64,000 bases of DNA from the NCBI GenBank assembly GCA_963751955.1, contig CAVVWM010000008.1, positions 1-64,000 of the forward strand, given 5' to 3'. Source of the DNA: JABDIY01 sp963751955 (GTDB taxonomy: Bacteria; Actinomycetota; Acidimicrobiia; Acidimicrobiales; SZUA-35). Each line of letters opens with the position of its first letter. Within the stretch, counting starts at the first letter, position 1. A model generated the notes under the pieces. It was not told where the DNA came from, made no database searches, and worked only from the letters and a program-made list of their open reading frames with translations. Shown in pieces: positions 53,065 through 63,582 of this stretch. A program made the translations under genes and the position numbers.

Positions 53065-54309
53065 CTAGGCCGCCACCAAAGCCTGTCGGCGCCGAACCAG
53101 GAGGACGGCCACTCCGGCGCACACGCACATCAGCGCGACGCCGACGACCAACGGGGTCAATGAGTCGTCGACCTGGGCACTTATCACCGTGCCGACAACC
53201 GCTCCTCCCGCGATTCGCACCGCTCCGGTGAGCGCGGACGCCGAACCGGCAAGATGTCCGACCGGTTCCATCGCAGCGGAGTTCAGGTTCGGTATCAGGA
53301 ACATGAAGCTGCTCAAGACGAGCCCAACCGTGGGCATGAACAGCCAGAAGTTGGGCCTCCCATCACCATGAATCGTGATCGCGATGAGCAGTGGCAGCAG
53401 CAGCCCGAGTACAGCGAAGGAACGACTGACCACGGCGTCGATTCCCAACCGTCCGACCACTCGTCCGTTGGCCAGAGCCGCTAAGCCGAAAAGGACCGCG
53501 ACCGCACCAAAAATGAACGGGAATTGACTCTCGCGATCGAAGATCTCGCTGGTGATCAGATCGACGCTGGCGAGATAGGCGGTGAACACCCCTTGAAGGA
53601 AGAGCGAGGAAATCGTGTAGCCGAAGGTGACGGGCGTGCGCGCAACCTCCATGTAGCTGCGACCGATGGAATCGAGCCGTAGTGGGCGCTGATTGGCAGA
53701 ATCGAGCGTTTCCATCAGCCGCAGACTCCACAGCGTGATGACCGTGGCGAAGGCGACACAGAACCAGAAGACAGTCCTCCACGGCAGAACGGCGATGATT
53801 CCAGCCCCGACGGTTGGGGCGGCCACGGGGACGAGAACGAAGACGGCCATGATCTGGGACATCGCTTTGGCCATCGCGACACCCTCGAACCGATCACGTA
53901 CGATCGCGGTGGCGACGACTCGTGAGCCTGCTGCGCCGACGCCCCAGATGACTCGGCTGGCCAGCAGAAACTCAAACGATGGCGCTAGTGCTGACCCGAC
54001 TGCACCGGCGATGTAGATCCCGATCCCAACATAGAGGGTTGGTTTGCGTCCGAATCGATCGGCCAACGGCCCGTAGATCAGTTGTCCCGCGGCGAGACCG
54101 AAGAAGAAGTAGGTGACGATCCGACCGGTTTCGTTCGACCCTTCTCCCAGATCGAAGGCAACCCGGATGTCTGGGAATGCTGGGAGCATCAGGTCGATGG
54201 CCATGGCGGTCAGCGCCATGATCGCCGAGATGAGGGTCAGCAATTCGCGGGTTCCGATGCGAGTTCGAACGCCAGCGGTCAGCGGCGGCGATTCGGCGCT
54301 CATGGTCAC
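53065..54309 (-). CDS. MFS drug-efflux transporter (Bcr/CflA type)
   Basis: A 414-residue transporter with 12 helices. MALTAMAIDLMLPAFPDI opens helix 1, GPLADRFGRKPTLYVGI is the MFS motif A between helices 2 and 3, RVIWGVGAAGSRVVATAIVRDRF follows helix 4. The pattern fits the DHA1 Bcr/CflA group exporting hydrophobic drugs. The start GTG 54309 lies six bases after a TAGGGT box (54316-54321). Confidence 0.9.
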   Translation of the reverse strand: MTMSAESPPLTAGVRTRIGTRELLTLISAIMALTAMAIDLMLPAFPDIRVAFDLGEGSNETGRIVTYFFFGLAAGQLIYGPLADRFGRKPTLYVGIGIYIAGAVGSALAPSFEFLLASRVIWGVGAAGSRVVATAIVRDRFEGVAMAKAMSQIMAVFVLVPVAAPTVGAGIIAVLPWRTVFWFCVAFATVITLWSLRLMETLDSANQRPLRLDSIGRSYMEVARTPVTFGYTISSLFLQGVFTAYLASVDLITSEIFDRESQFPFIFGAVAVLFGLAALANGRVVGRLGIDAVVSRSFAVLGLLLPLLIAITIHGDGRPNFWLFMPTVGLVLSSFMFLIPNLNSAAMEPVGHLAGSASALTGAVRIAGGAVVGTVISAQVDDSLTPLVVGVALMCVCAGVAVLLVRRRQALVAA

Positions 54310-54534
54310 TTCCCGACCCTACTGGTGCATCTACTTCGCGCAGTGCGTCGCACGGCCGGCAAGTGTCCCGACCGGTGTGAAGAGGTCAAAGAGGAGCCGA
54401 GCTTCCTTCTAGTGACCGACGACCAGAAGGAGTTTTCCCAAGCCAGGGCCCCCAATGCGCTTCAGTGCACCGATCCATGTGCCGATGTGGCCTACAGTGG
54501 CATCAGTGCTCCGCTGACGAGCCGAGGGAAAATT

Positions 54535-55137
54535 ATGTCCAACAATGGCGACCAGAAGAAGTCAGATCACGCGCGATACGAGTTCCGCGTCTGGGGGGAT
54601 CACCCCAAGGCCTGCCGCAAGCTGGCCAAACTCGCTGATGAGAAGTCTTCAGAAGAGTTCGAGGACTGTTATTTGCTGGGCAATGGCCCGAAGTGGAACG
54701 CCAAAGTCCGCGATGACACGTTGAAGGTGAAACGGCTGGTCGATCGAGAACGAGGATTTGATCGGTGGGACTCCAATTGGCACCGGCGAGCCGGGAGTGC
54801 GCCGTCACCTTTTGATGAGGTGTTCGACGAGCTCTCGCTCGACCGCCCCCAGCGAGGGAAGCCCTACAGCCTCCTCAGAGCTGTCTCAACGCTGGATGAA
54901 GACGGCGCAACTCGAGCCGTGTTCGTGACCAAGGTCCGTACGCGGTACAGGATCGGATCGATTCGGGCCGAAATGACCGAGATCGACGTGCACGACACTT
55001 CGGTCAAACTGCGAACCCTCGCAATAGAGGGAAACAACCTCGACAAGCTCGTTGCATTGCGGCGCAAACTGGGCCTCAAAGGACACACGAACGTGGCGAT
55101 GCACGTCGCACTCGACGAGTTCGAGTTTGCCAGCTGA
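54535..55137 (+). CDS. Hypothetical, CYTH-like fold suspected
   Basis: A 200-residue protein. ARYEFRVWGDHPKACRKLAKL opens it, then DCYLLGNGPKWNAKVRDDTLKVKRLV, AVFVTKVRTRYRIGSIRAEMTEIDV and LRRKLGLKGHTNVAMHVAL. Alternating charged strands with many Lys/Arg pointing the same way suggest a triphosphate-tunnel (CYTH) barrel, but the usual ExExK is only YEFRVW here. Situated next to a PhoU and Na/Pi gene, consistent with phosphate chemistry. Nothing is recognised in the 225 bases upstream (54310-54534) apart from the MFS promoter. Confidence 0.6.
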   Translation: MSNNGDQKKSDHARYEFRVWGDHPKACRKLAKLADEKSSEEFEDCYLLGNGPKWNAKVRDDTLKVKRLVDRERGFDRWDSNWHRRAGSAPSPFDEVFDELSLDRPQRGKPYSLLRAVSTLDEDGATRAVFVTKVRTRYRIGSIRAEMTEIDVHDTSVKLRTLAIEGNNLDKLVALRRKLGLKGHTNVAMHVALDEFEFAS

Positions 55138-55821
55138 TCAGTCGTCAGTATCGATCGTGCCGTCGCCGAGGTAGTCGATGTGCTGGAGCGGTTCGGCTGA
55201 GGTTCGCACCACACCGATCAGGTTGGCAACGATGCGCCGAAGGTAGCGGTAGTAGATAGCGAGCGGCACCACTTCGAAACCGGGGCGTTCCGAGGTCATG
55301 AACAGGTCGATCTGGCTCTTGTGCTCATCGGCGATTGCCGTTGCACGTTCGGTATAGGCCTGAATAGCCTCATAGGACGAATCAGAATCGCCCAGCAACT
55401 CGGCGGCCTCTGCGAACAGGGACGAGACAATCTGACGTTCGTCGAGTAGCTCGCTCACGTTGGCGTTGTTTGCCAGAGATACACCGTGCTCGGCAAGATC
55501 GAGGATGTTCTTGGCTTGGTCGCCGATCCGCTCGATCTTCTTGAGTAGCAGTGTGAATCCGAGTACAGAACCGATGTCCGAACCGCCCTGCACACTCACA
55601 TGGACAACCAGCTCGGAGCGGAGTTCTTGTTCGGCCTCATTGATCCTGTCGTCGGTTTCCCGGATATCTCTTGCCACCGACTCGGAGTCGGTGTCGGTCA
55701 GGAGTGCCAGCGTGGCCAAATCGAAGGAATGGCGGGCGTCGCTCAACATCGCAACCGATTTGGTGACGATGCCGTCGAAGTTGCCCTCGCTCGAGCTGCC
55801 TTTGAAGAATGCAAGAACCAT
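55138..55821 (-). CDS. PhoU-domain protein
   Basis: A 227-residue all-alpha protein: NFDGIVTKSVAMLSDARHSF, the metal-binding style ETDDRINEAEQELRSELVVHVSVQ, LLKKIERIGDQAKNILDLAE with the E-x-x-x-D of PhoU, and YRYLRRIVANLIGVV. It sits 11 bases after the Na/Pi cotransporter gene and probably regulates that transporter, as separate PhoU-like partners do. Confidence 0.88.
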   Translation of the reverse strand: MVLAFFKGSSSEGNFDGIVTKSVAMLSDARHSFDLATLALLTDTDSESVARDIRETDDRINEAEQELRSELVVHVSVQGGSDIGSVLGFTLLLKKIERIGDQAKNILDLAEHGVSLANNANVSELLDERQIVSSLFAEAAELLGDSDSSYEAIQAYTERATAIADEHKSQIDLFMTSERPGFEVVPLAIYYRYLRRIVANLIGVVRTSAEPLQHIDYLGDGTIDTDD

Positions 55822-55832
55822 TGATGTGCCTT

Positions 55833-56943
55833 TCAGCCGAGGACTACGACGCCCAGTAGAGGAAGAACTATGAACGCTACCACCACGTACGCGACCGCCA
55901 TCGTTCGCCGCTTCACAGCGACCCCGGCGAGGAACTCGGCGCCGTAGATCGGGACGTCGCGCAGCAACGGAATCACGTACAAGATCAGAATTCCGACAAT
56001 GTTGAATGTGGTGTGGGCGAGCGCCACCGTGAGCGCTGCAGGCACCCCGGTCGCCAGCGACGCCAGCAGTGCGGTGATCGTGGTGCCCACGTTGGCCCCG
56101 AGCGTGACCGGGTAGGCGTTTCGAAGTTGAATGACGCCTGCGCCGGCCAGCGGTATCAGGATTGAAGTGGTGATACTGGAGGACTGAACTGCAATTGTTA
56201 TCACCAGTCCGAGCAGCAGGGCGACCGCGCCACCGCCGCGACTGAGGAGGGCGTTGAGGGAACGTTCAACCCGATCTGCGACGAGCGCTGCGCATGTTCT
56301 TGGTGATCAGCGTGAGAGCCCCGAGGATGATCACCAGCCCGGTCAAAACCATCAGGATGCCTTGGAGATTGCCTTCCGCGCCCACTGCCTCCCATAGGCT
56401 CTGGAGCCACGACACCGGCTCCTTGACCCACGCCTTTATTGGGCTCTTCCAAGTGGTTCCCGCATCCGAGGCGCCGACGAGTTGCTCACTCATCCACTTG
56501 GCTGGTTCGCTGATAACCCCGAACAGAAGTTCGAGAGGCAGCAGAATCGCCACGGCCAAAACATTGAAGAAGTCGTGAACGGTTGCGGCTGCAAACGCCC
56601 GTCGGAACTCACTGGACTGACGGATGTGGCCGAGCGAGACGAGCGTGTTGGTGACGGTGGTGCCGATGTTCGCACCCATCACCATCGGGATTGCGTCGTC
56701 CACACCGACTGCTTGCGACGCAACCAACCCGACAATCACCGAAGTAGATGCTGATGACGATTGCACCAAAACAGTTCCGAGGATGCCGATACACAGTGCA
56801 GCAATTGGGTTGGTCGCCGCAGAGAAGAGCTTGTCTGTTGTGTCGGCCCCCATGATCTTGATGCCGGACTCGAGCGAGGAGACACCGACCAGGAAAAAGT
56901 AGATCAGTCCGACTACGACGGCTGACCGAACAGGCGTCGGCAT
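55833..56943 (-). pseudogene. Na+/phosphate cotransporter (NptA-like), one frameshift
   Basis: The N-terminal 220 residues (from ATG 56943) have the two inverted Na/Pi motifs GTVLVQSSSASTSVIVGLVAS and MVMGANIGTTVTNTLVSLG; the frame stops at 56266, but the C-terminal half continues in another frame from about 56290 (ADRVERSLNALLSRGGGAVALLLGL, QSSSITTSILIPLAGAG, TLGANVGTTITALLASL). Both QSSS repeats and GANxGTT loops are complete, so the joined product would be a normal Na/Pi cotransporter of about 370 residues. An indel near 56290 divides it. PhoU follows. Confidence 0.85.
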
Positions 56944-57061
56944 CTCGATTTCGGATGCGGGATGAAGAGGCGATAAGCGCAGAGTAATTAGTGGGCGTTC
57001 GGATCCAGACGCGACCAAAACGCTCGATCGAGAAATTCTCAAGACTGTTTCCGGGTGAGAT

Positions 57062-58303
57062 ATGCTCGATGTCATCCTTCCGATCAATCCCGACCGCCTG
57101 CTCGATGATCTCCACACGCTCCGCACCATTGGGGCGGTGGGCAACGGAGTTGTTCGCCCAACCTTTTCCGATGCCGACATGGAAGCCCGGCACTGGCTTC
57201 GAAGTCGGATGGCCGACGCCGGATTGGATGCCAGGATCGACGGGGCGGCCAACGTGTTCGGGTCGCTCGCCGAATCCCGGGGCCGGCCCTCATCATCGGA
57301 TCCCATTCCGATACCCAGCCAAAGGGAGGTTGGCTCGATGGAGCGATGGGGGTGATCTTCGGGCTCGAGGTGGCACGGGCGCTGCTGGAGGATCCCGACA
57401 CCAGTCACCTCGCCGTCGATGCCGTGGCGTGGTCAGACGAGGAGGGCACCTACTCCAGTTGTCTGGGTGCCAGCTCCTTTGTCGGCCCGCTCACCCGCCA
57501 CCAGCTGCAATCGACCAACGCCGCGGGCGAGACAGTTGCAAATGCCATGCGAAAGAGCAGGAGTCGCCGGCCGCGAGCGGGTGACCTATGAGCCCGACCG
57601 TCAGATCGGGTACTTGGAAGCGCACATCGAGCAGGGACCACATCTGGAAGCAGCCGGTTTGAAGGTCGGTGTCGTCTCCTCGATCGTTGGAATCCGAAGC
57701 ATGACCGTGTCGTTCAGAGGCGAGCAGAACCACGCGGGAACAACACCGATGACGGCTCGCAAGGACGCCGCGGGTCGACGATGTTCGAGTTCGGATTTCG
57801 TCTCCGTGAAACAATGGCGGCGGTTGCTGGACCCACCAGCGTGTGGACGGTCGGGGTGGCGAACCTGGAACCGGGCGCCCAGAGCATCATTCCCGGTCTG
57901 GCCCAACTCGACTGTTCAGTTCCGCGATCCCGACGAATCGACCCTGGAACGAATGGAGCAGGCGGTCCACCTTCTGGCCGAGGCGTTGCATGACGCAGGC
58001 CCTGTGGAGGTCACCGTTCAGAAGGGTGAGCGGATCACGCCAACAGTGATGAATGTAGGACTACAGGAGTACATCGCAGCGGCGGCCGAAGAAATCGTGC
58101 CCGGTGGGTGGACCCGAATGCCCAGTGCAGCCGGTCACGATCCGATGGTCCTCTCCCACCACATGCCATGTGCAATGTTGTTCATCCCCAGCATCGGCGG
58201 AATCAGCCACGACTTCGCCGAAGACAGCCTCGAAGCCGACATCGTGACCGGATGTCGGGTGCTGGCAAGCGCGACACAGTCGATACTGGTGGCTCGAACC
58301 TGA
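57062..58303 (+). pseudogene. M20-type amidohydrolase (carbamoylase/allantoate amidohydrolase-like), four frameshifts
   Basis: Five frame segments together make a full M20 enzyme of about 410 residues: LRTIGAVGNGVVRPTFSDADMEARHWL; then, after about 57285, IIGSHSDTQPKGGWLDGAMGV and the metal-binding WSDEEGTY; after about 57553, EAHIEQGPHLE and GEQNHAGTTPMTARKDA; after about 57780, FRLRETMAAVAGPTSVWTVG; after about 57910, QFRDPDESTLERM, MPSAAGHDPMVLSHHMP and GGISHDFAEDS. Zinc ligands and the NHAGTTPM segment are intact. It would hydrolyse N-carbamoyl amino acids, ureidoglycolate or allantoate. Four shifts within 630 bases point to poor sequence quality or decay. Confidence 0.8.
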
Positions 58304-58313
58304 CAAGCCTGTG

Positions 58314-60700
58314 TCAGCCAACCTGGCTCGGGTCGACCGCGTCCGCATCTGCGAGAGTGGTGCGAATGTCCACGTCTGCCCGGGGGGTGACATCGGGGCA
58401 GAACCTCAACGACGACTGCTCCAGGCTTTGCTGCACATCCATCGCTACCCGATCGGCATCGGCCCTCCAGCACTCGACAACCACCGAATCGTGGACTGTC
58501 TGAACCGGCCATGCTTGGTCATACCGCCGCAGCCGCTGGTCCAGGTCTGCGTAGGCAGCGAGCATGATGTCGGCCACGCCGCCCTGGATCGGCGCGTTTC
58601 GCCAGGCGTTGACCATGGCACCAACCCGTTCCGAAGCAGCTCGGGTGAGGAGTTTGTCGGTCGCTTTCGTCCCGATCCGGCCGCGACAGCTTCGATATAG
58701 GCACGCCGGAGCGAACGATCCTCGAACTGCCGATCGACATGAGAATCGGTCGCTTCTGCTCCCGGCACCGTCAAGACCAGACCGTGGTCCCGCTCGAACC
58801 GTTGGCGTACCGAAACCAGCGAGGGGTCGGCTGAGCGGACCGCCTCCCGTATCACCACCAGAAACAGACGGTCGAGATGGAGATTGAACTGTTGACGCCG
58901 ACCAGCGGTTGTACGACTGGAGAACGTGAAGGGCTCGCCCGCCTCCACCAGGGCCACCGGTGCCGAGTAGCCCGACAGCCAATGAACTCGTTCGGTGAGT
59001 TCGTCCCTTGCTGAGTCGACGCGATCGGGGTGAAGGTCGACGATCTCGTCTACCGAAGGCCACCGCAATTGGGTTCGCCGGAAGTCCTTGCGGATCTTTG
59101 AGACAACCGGATAACCCCGTGCGAGTCGCATTGTCGCTCGCCAATCAATGGTGCCGGTCGTCGTTTTCAGATCGCTGATCTCAGCAATCCGAGCTTGGGC
59201 CCATGCAGCTGTCCCTGGATAGGTGCGCCGGTACTGGGCCAGCAGTTCGGCCGCCTCGTCGGTGGTCGTCGGGGAGCCTTCGGCGGTCAAGGAACGACCG
59301 AGAGCGGCGGCACCGGAGCCATAGGCAATGCCGAAGTTGAGTGCCTTGGCGATTTGGCGGAGACGCCGAAGCCGTTGAGGGTCTTTCTCTCCAAGCTCAG
59401 CCGGGTCGAAGCCGAACATCGTTGCAGCGGTGCTCAGATGGACATCGTCTCCTCGCTCGAACGCCGCCCGCAGTGGAGCGTCATCGCCAACTTGGGCCAG
59501 ATATCGCAGTTCGGCCTGGCTGAGGTCGGCGTGAACGAAGACGCGTTCGGGGTCCGACGGCTTGAAGTAAGGCAACATGTGCGGACTGAAGTTCTGAGCG
59601 TTGGGATTGCGGCTGGCCAGCCGTCCGGTATTGGTACCAACGACCTGTAGGTACTGGGGATGGAGTCGCCCGTCGTCGGCAATGTGTTGTTTGATCGATT
59701 CGCCGTACGTGCTCAGAATCTTCGAATGACTCCGAAACTCCAGAACCGCCTCACAGAGATCTCCTCCGATTTCACGTAGTACCGAGGCCTCCAGTGAGTC
59801 GGTGTCCCCGAGCTGGCGGGACGTTCCGAAGCGCTGCGCAGTCCAGTTGGCCACTCTTGTCGGGGCCCACCGATTCAGCCTCTCCCGCAAATCTCGGTCA
59901 GAGGCCGGATTCCAGGTTGGTTCCACGACCTGATCGAAAAGTGTTCCCTGGCCGCCTCCGGTGAGATCCGACAAGCGGCCGAGGACCCTTCGTCGCCGTG
60001 CCTCGATCCCGGCCAGTTCGGTCTCCCAGCCTTCCCAATCGAAGGGCAGTCCGGTCCGTTGCATCTGGTCCAAGAACGGCCGGGCCGACATCTCGATCTC
60101 GGCAATCTTCTCCAAGCCGGCGTCAACCAATTCCTCTCGTATCCGTGCGGCCACCCACAGGGTCTCAACCGCGTCGGCTGCGGCGTAGCGGATCTGGTCG
60201 TCGGTGAGATCATCGGAGGCCGTGTATGACAACTGCACCGTTCCCTTGCCCTGCGCTTCGAATTCGAGGTAATGGGTGGTCGCCCATGCCAGTCCGTGGA
60301 ACCACGTGAATCCGCTGCGACCTTGATGTATCAAGGCATCGGCCAGCTGAGCGTCCCACCACGTGAGGTCGGTGGTCGTGTTGTCCGAACCCCATACGGC
60401 TCGATCGAGAACCCGGGCATCGAAGCTTGCATTCCACGCATCGGCTCGAACTCCTCGAAGTGCCGGCGCCAGCAGGCCAGGTGGGACGTCGCGAGCATCG
60501 ACTACGAAAGCGGACTCGGTGCCGTTCTGATGGCGAACCGCTACCGACATCACCCGCAGCTGTCCTTTGCCCGAACCTGAGATGGGAACCTCGGTGTCGA
60601 TCGCCACTCTCGCGGCCGTGGCCAGAGCGGTTGTGAGATGGGAGATGTCCCTTGGTGCGCCGATGAACCGAACCGGCACAGATGAGGGGTCCAACGTCAC
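58314..60700 (-). pseudogene. Family A DNA polymerase with 3'-5' exonuclease, no 5' nuclease; one frameshift
   Basis: Once joined, about 795 residues. Exonuclease domain at about 20-190 with AIDTE, WNASFDARVLDRA and YAAADAVETL (Exo I-III acids present). Polymerase domain: YLQVVGTNTGRLASRNPNAQN, motif A HADLSQAELRYLAQV, motif B RRLRQIAKALNFGIAYGSG, motif C TVHDSVV, where the usual His-Asp-Glu reads His-Asp-Ser. An insertion of about 170 residues lies between motifs B and C. A shift near 58680 moves the last ~120 codons (NAPIQGGVADIML onward) to another frame. GTG 60700 is fixed by a TAGGGT box (60708-60713). PolA-like but lacking the Okazaki nuclease, so a repair or accessory polymerase. Confidence 0.85.
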
Positions 60701-60812
60701 TTTGCTGACCCTAGGCCCACGAGCAGGTACGCGGACCAATGATGTGGCCGAATCAGGTCGGCTGATCTCTTGTCGGCCTACGGTGATCCTCTATGACTGA
60801 GGGGACGACACG

Positions 60813-62420
60813 ATGACGCCGACCGCAATCGCCAAATGGGATGAGCTGGCTGATCGACAACCTGCTAGTGCGGCCGTTTCCGACGTCGAACTCGTGATCG
60901 TGCGCTTTGACGACAACCACTCGGTCCTGCATGGCCGGTGTCAACATCGTGGCGCACTGATGGCCGATGGACATGTGAGCGGTGACGATCTGCTCTGTGG
61001 CCTGCACGGCTGGGATTACCAGTATCGAACCGGAATCAGCTCCTACAACAACGCTGAGAGACTGCATCGCTTCTCCTCCTGGCTGGAGAACGGCAACGTG
61101 ATGGTCGACTCTGACGAGATTGGCGCCTGGGAGCGCGAGAATCCCCAGCCGTGGGACAACGATGCCTATCAGGGGCGCTACCAGGACGTTCATGGAGTTC
61201 CCGAGGAACCTCACGTTGGCCTGATCCGCCAGCTCGCAGCCGATGGTCTGTCAAAGGTTGGCCACCACGGCCCAGTGGCAGCGATGGGAGTCTCCCGGGA
61301 AGATCTTCCGAAATGGGATGACATACAACTCGTCACCGCCCAGCTTGCCCGCCGACCCTTGTTGGACGACGTACCAGTTGAAACCGCCACGGTGATCGGC
61401 CCGAACGCTGAAAAGCCGTTGCGGCTCGACATTCCGTTGTTTGTCAGCGACATGAGTTTCGGTGCCCTCAGCGAGGAGGCGAAAGTGTCCCTGGCCCGAG
61501 GGGCGGAGCTGGCAGGGACAGGAATCTGCTCGGGTGAAGGAGGCATGCTGCCTGAAGAGAAAGCCGAGAACAGCCGCTATTTCTACGAGCTAGCCAGTGG
61601 GCGCTTCGGCTGGGACCTGGACAAGATCGCCGACGTCCAGGCGTTTCACTTCAAGTTCGGGCAGGGTGCCAAGACCGGGACAGGCGGTCATCTTCCGGGC
61701 AAGAAAGTGATGGGTAAGATCGCCGAGGTTCGAGACTTGGAGGAGGGAACCGACGCCATCTCCCCGGCGACCTTCCCCGACCTGGTGACTCCCGATGACT
61801 TTCGTGGGCTCGCCGCCCAAGTCCGTGAAGTCTCCGGTGGAGTTCCGATCGGGGCAAAACTTTCGGCCCAACACATCGAAGCTGACATCGACGCAGCAAT
61901 GGACATCGGCGTGGATTACGTGATTCTCGACGGCCGCGGCGGTGGTACGGGCGCAGCACCCAAGATCTTTCGGGATCACATCTCGGTGCCTACAATTCCC
62001 GCGCTTGCACGGGCCCGGCGTCATCTCGATGCAGCTGGAAGCGATATCACGCTTGTCATAACCGGCGGCCTGCGCACCCATACCGATTTCGTGAAGGCGC
62101 TGGCCTTGGGGGCCGACGCCATCGCTCTCTCCAACGCCCCGATGCAAGCCATCGGCTGTATCGGCATGAGGGCGTGTAACACCGATGCCTGTCCGGTTGG
62201 GATTGCCACCCAGAAGAAAGACCTGAGGGCTCGGTTGATTGTGGACGAGGCCGCTCAACGGCTGGCCCGTTGGTTCCAGTCATCGGTGGAGTTGATGGAA
62301 GTGATGGCTCGGGCAACGGGCCATTCCCGCCTGTCCGAAATGAGGATCGACGACCTGACGACCTTCGACCGTGAAATGGCTCACTTGACCGGGATCTCCT
62401 ACGGCGGGATATCGCCCTAA
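60813..62420 (+). CDS. Rieske-glutamate synthase-like FMN protein
   Basis: A 535-residue fusion. Residues 1-100: Rieske [2Fe-2S] domain with CQHRGALM and CGLHGWDYQYRTG. Residues 130-530: glutamate-synthase FMN/3Fe-4S domain with DMSFGALSEEAKVSLARGAELAGTGICSGEGGM, QGAKTGTGGHLPG, ISPATFPD, VDYVILDGRGGGTGAAP and GCIGMRACNTDACPVGIATQ carrying three cluster Cys. The amidotransferase and FAD-NADPH parts are absent, so it cannot make glutamate alone; it probably reduces another substrate using electrons through Rieske centre and FMN. Upstream GAGGGG ribosome site. Confidence 0.9.
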   Translation: MTPTAIAKWDELADRQPASAAVSDVELVIVRFDDNHSVLHGRCQHRGALMADGHVSGDDLLCGLHGWDYQYRTGISSYNNAERLHRFSSWLENGNVMVDSDEIGAWERENPQPWDNDAYQGRYQDVHGVPEEPHVGLIRQLAADGLSKVGHHGPVAAMGVSREDLPKWDDIQLVTAQLARRPLLDDVPVETATVIGPNAEKPLRLDIPLFVSDMSFGALSEEAKVSLARGAELAGTGICSGEGGMLPEEKAENSRYFYELASGRFGWDLDKIADVQAFHFKFGQGAKTGTGGHLPGKKVMGKIAEVRDLEEGTDAISPATFPDLVTPDDFRGLAAQVREVSGGVPIGAKLSAQHIEADIDAAMDIGVDYVILDGRGGGTGAAPKIFRDHISVPTIPALARARRHLDAAGSDITLVITGGLRTHTDFVKALALGADAIALSNAPMQAIGCIGMRACNTDACPVGIATQKKDLRARLIVDEAAQRLARWFQSSVELMEVMARATGHSRLSEMRIDDLTTFDREMAHLTGISYGGISP

Positions 62421-62447
62421 GAACTCCCGATGTGCGTCACTAAAAGC

Positions 62448-62480
62448 AACGAGCCGTTGGCCTGAGGCCAACGGCTCGTT
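62448..62480. terminator. Bidirectional terminator
   Basis: Perfect 15-bp stem (62448-62462 with 62466-62480), three-base loop, T-rich on the plus side (GTTTGG) and GCTTTTA on the minus side. It lies between the convergent Rieske-type and cold-shock genes and serves both. Confidence 0.85.
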
Positions 62481-62500
62481 TGGTATTCAGTTTGGTTGGA

Positions 62501-62698
62501 TCAGACGACCCGGACGTTTTGGGCTTCATCGCCCTTTCGGCCTGGTGCGACGTCGAACTCTACGGTCTGACCTTCGTCGAGGGACTTGTAGCCGTCGCCC
62601 GCGATGTTTGAGTAGTGGACGAAAATATCGTCCTCTCCGTCACGCGCGATGAAGCCGAAACCTTTTTCGACATTGAAGAACTTTACTTTTCCTTGCAT
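62501..62698 (-). CDS. Cold-shock domain protein
   Basis: A 65-residue RNA/DNA chaperone: QGKVKFFNVEKGFGFIARDG with RNP1 KGFGFI, then DDIFVHYSNIAGDGYKSL with RNP2 FVHYS, and ending NVRVV. Standard CspA size. ATG 62698 lies in a T-rich leader (62699-62841 holds no other gene). Confidence 0.95.
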   Translation of the reverse strand: MQGKVKFFNVEKGFGFIARDGEDDIFVHYSNIAGDGYKSLDEGQTVEFDVAPGRKGDEAQNVRVV

Positions 62699-62841
62699 AT
62701 CTGTCTTTCGATTTGAGCAAACCTGACGTCGCTCCTTCCTACAACCATAGGCGCGGTTGAGCGGGTTACCGACCAAAAGTGCTCAACTAACGAGTTTGGC
62801 GGATCAGCGCGGCAGGCTGTGACGTGGGGCAGGCTGGTCGA

Positions 62842-63582
62842 ATGAGTGATCTCGGAACGCTGAAATGGGCAGGCCGGACGGGCGGCAGAATCACCGATGC
62901 CGATCGAGATGAGCTGAATCGACGGGTCGAGGCGGTCTTTGAGGCAGCTTCTCGCCCGGCGCCAAAACGACCTCTCGATATCAGTTTCGAATCTCTCGCT
63001 CCGCCCGATTCTGACTTGTGCGTTGAGGCCACTGCCCTCTGGAGTCTGGTGACGCCCGATTGGCTCGAGCACCACGGACATCGCACCTGGTACTTCGCAT
63101 CGGCATTGGCCGAGATCGACAACATCAAACCCGATCGGGAACTCCTCTACGTCGCGTGTGTCTTGCACGACCTCGGGCTCACCAAACACGCAGTCCCGAG
63201 CAATGCTGTGCCATGTTTCGCTGTCAATGGTGGTCGCGAAGCGGGCCTACTCACCGAGGTTCATCGTGGGGCAGAGGCTGCAGACATCGTCAACGGGGCC
63301 ATCACCATGCACCTCAACATGGAGATCCCTATCGGCGTCGGCGAAGTCGCCTATCTGGTTGCAGCAGGCACGCTTGTCGACCTCGCCGGACCGCGATTGC
63401 AGTTGCTTCCTACTGAACTGCTTGCCGCAATTCTGGTGGAACACCCACGTGGCCCATTCGGTGACAAGATCGCGGAGGTCTTCAGAAAGTGCGGCCTGAG
63501 GTACCCGGACACCCGTGCGGGTTATATGCAGAACGAGCTCAACATCGCCGAGCTGGCTGCGGCGCACCCCTTGGACCTCTGA
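62842..63582 (+). CDS. HD-domain phosphohydrolase-like protein
   Basis: A 246-residue protein: WLEHHGHRTWYFASALAEI, then ELLYVACVLHDLGLTKHA with the HD metal pair, HRGAEAADIVNGAITMHLNMEIP with the further His residues, and a C-terminal helical part. The order matches cyanamide-hydratase-like HD proteins as well as small nucleotide phosphohydrolases; I cannot choose. Start ATG 62842. The next gene follows 17 bases later. Confidence 0.82.
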   Translation: MSDLGTLKWAGRTGGRITDADRDELNRRVEAVFEAASRPAPKRPLDISFESLAPPDSDLCVEATALWSLVTPDWLEHHGHRTWYFASALAEIDNIKPDRELLYVACVLHDLGLTKHAVPSNAVPCFAVNGGREAGLLTEVHRGAEAADIVNGAITMHLNMEIPIGVGEVAYLVAAGTLVDLAGPRLQLLPTELLAAILVEHPRGPFGDKIAEVFRKCGLRYPDTRAGYMQNELNIAELAAAHPLDL

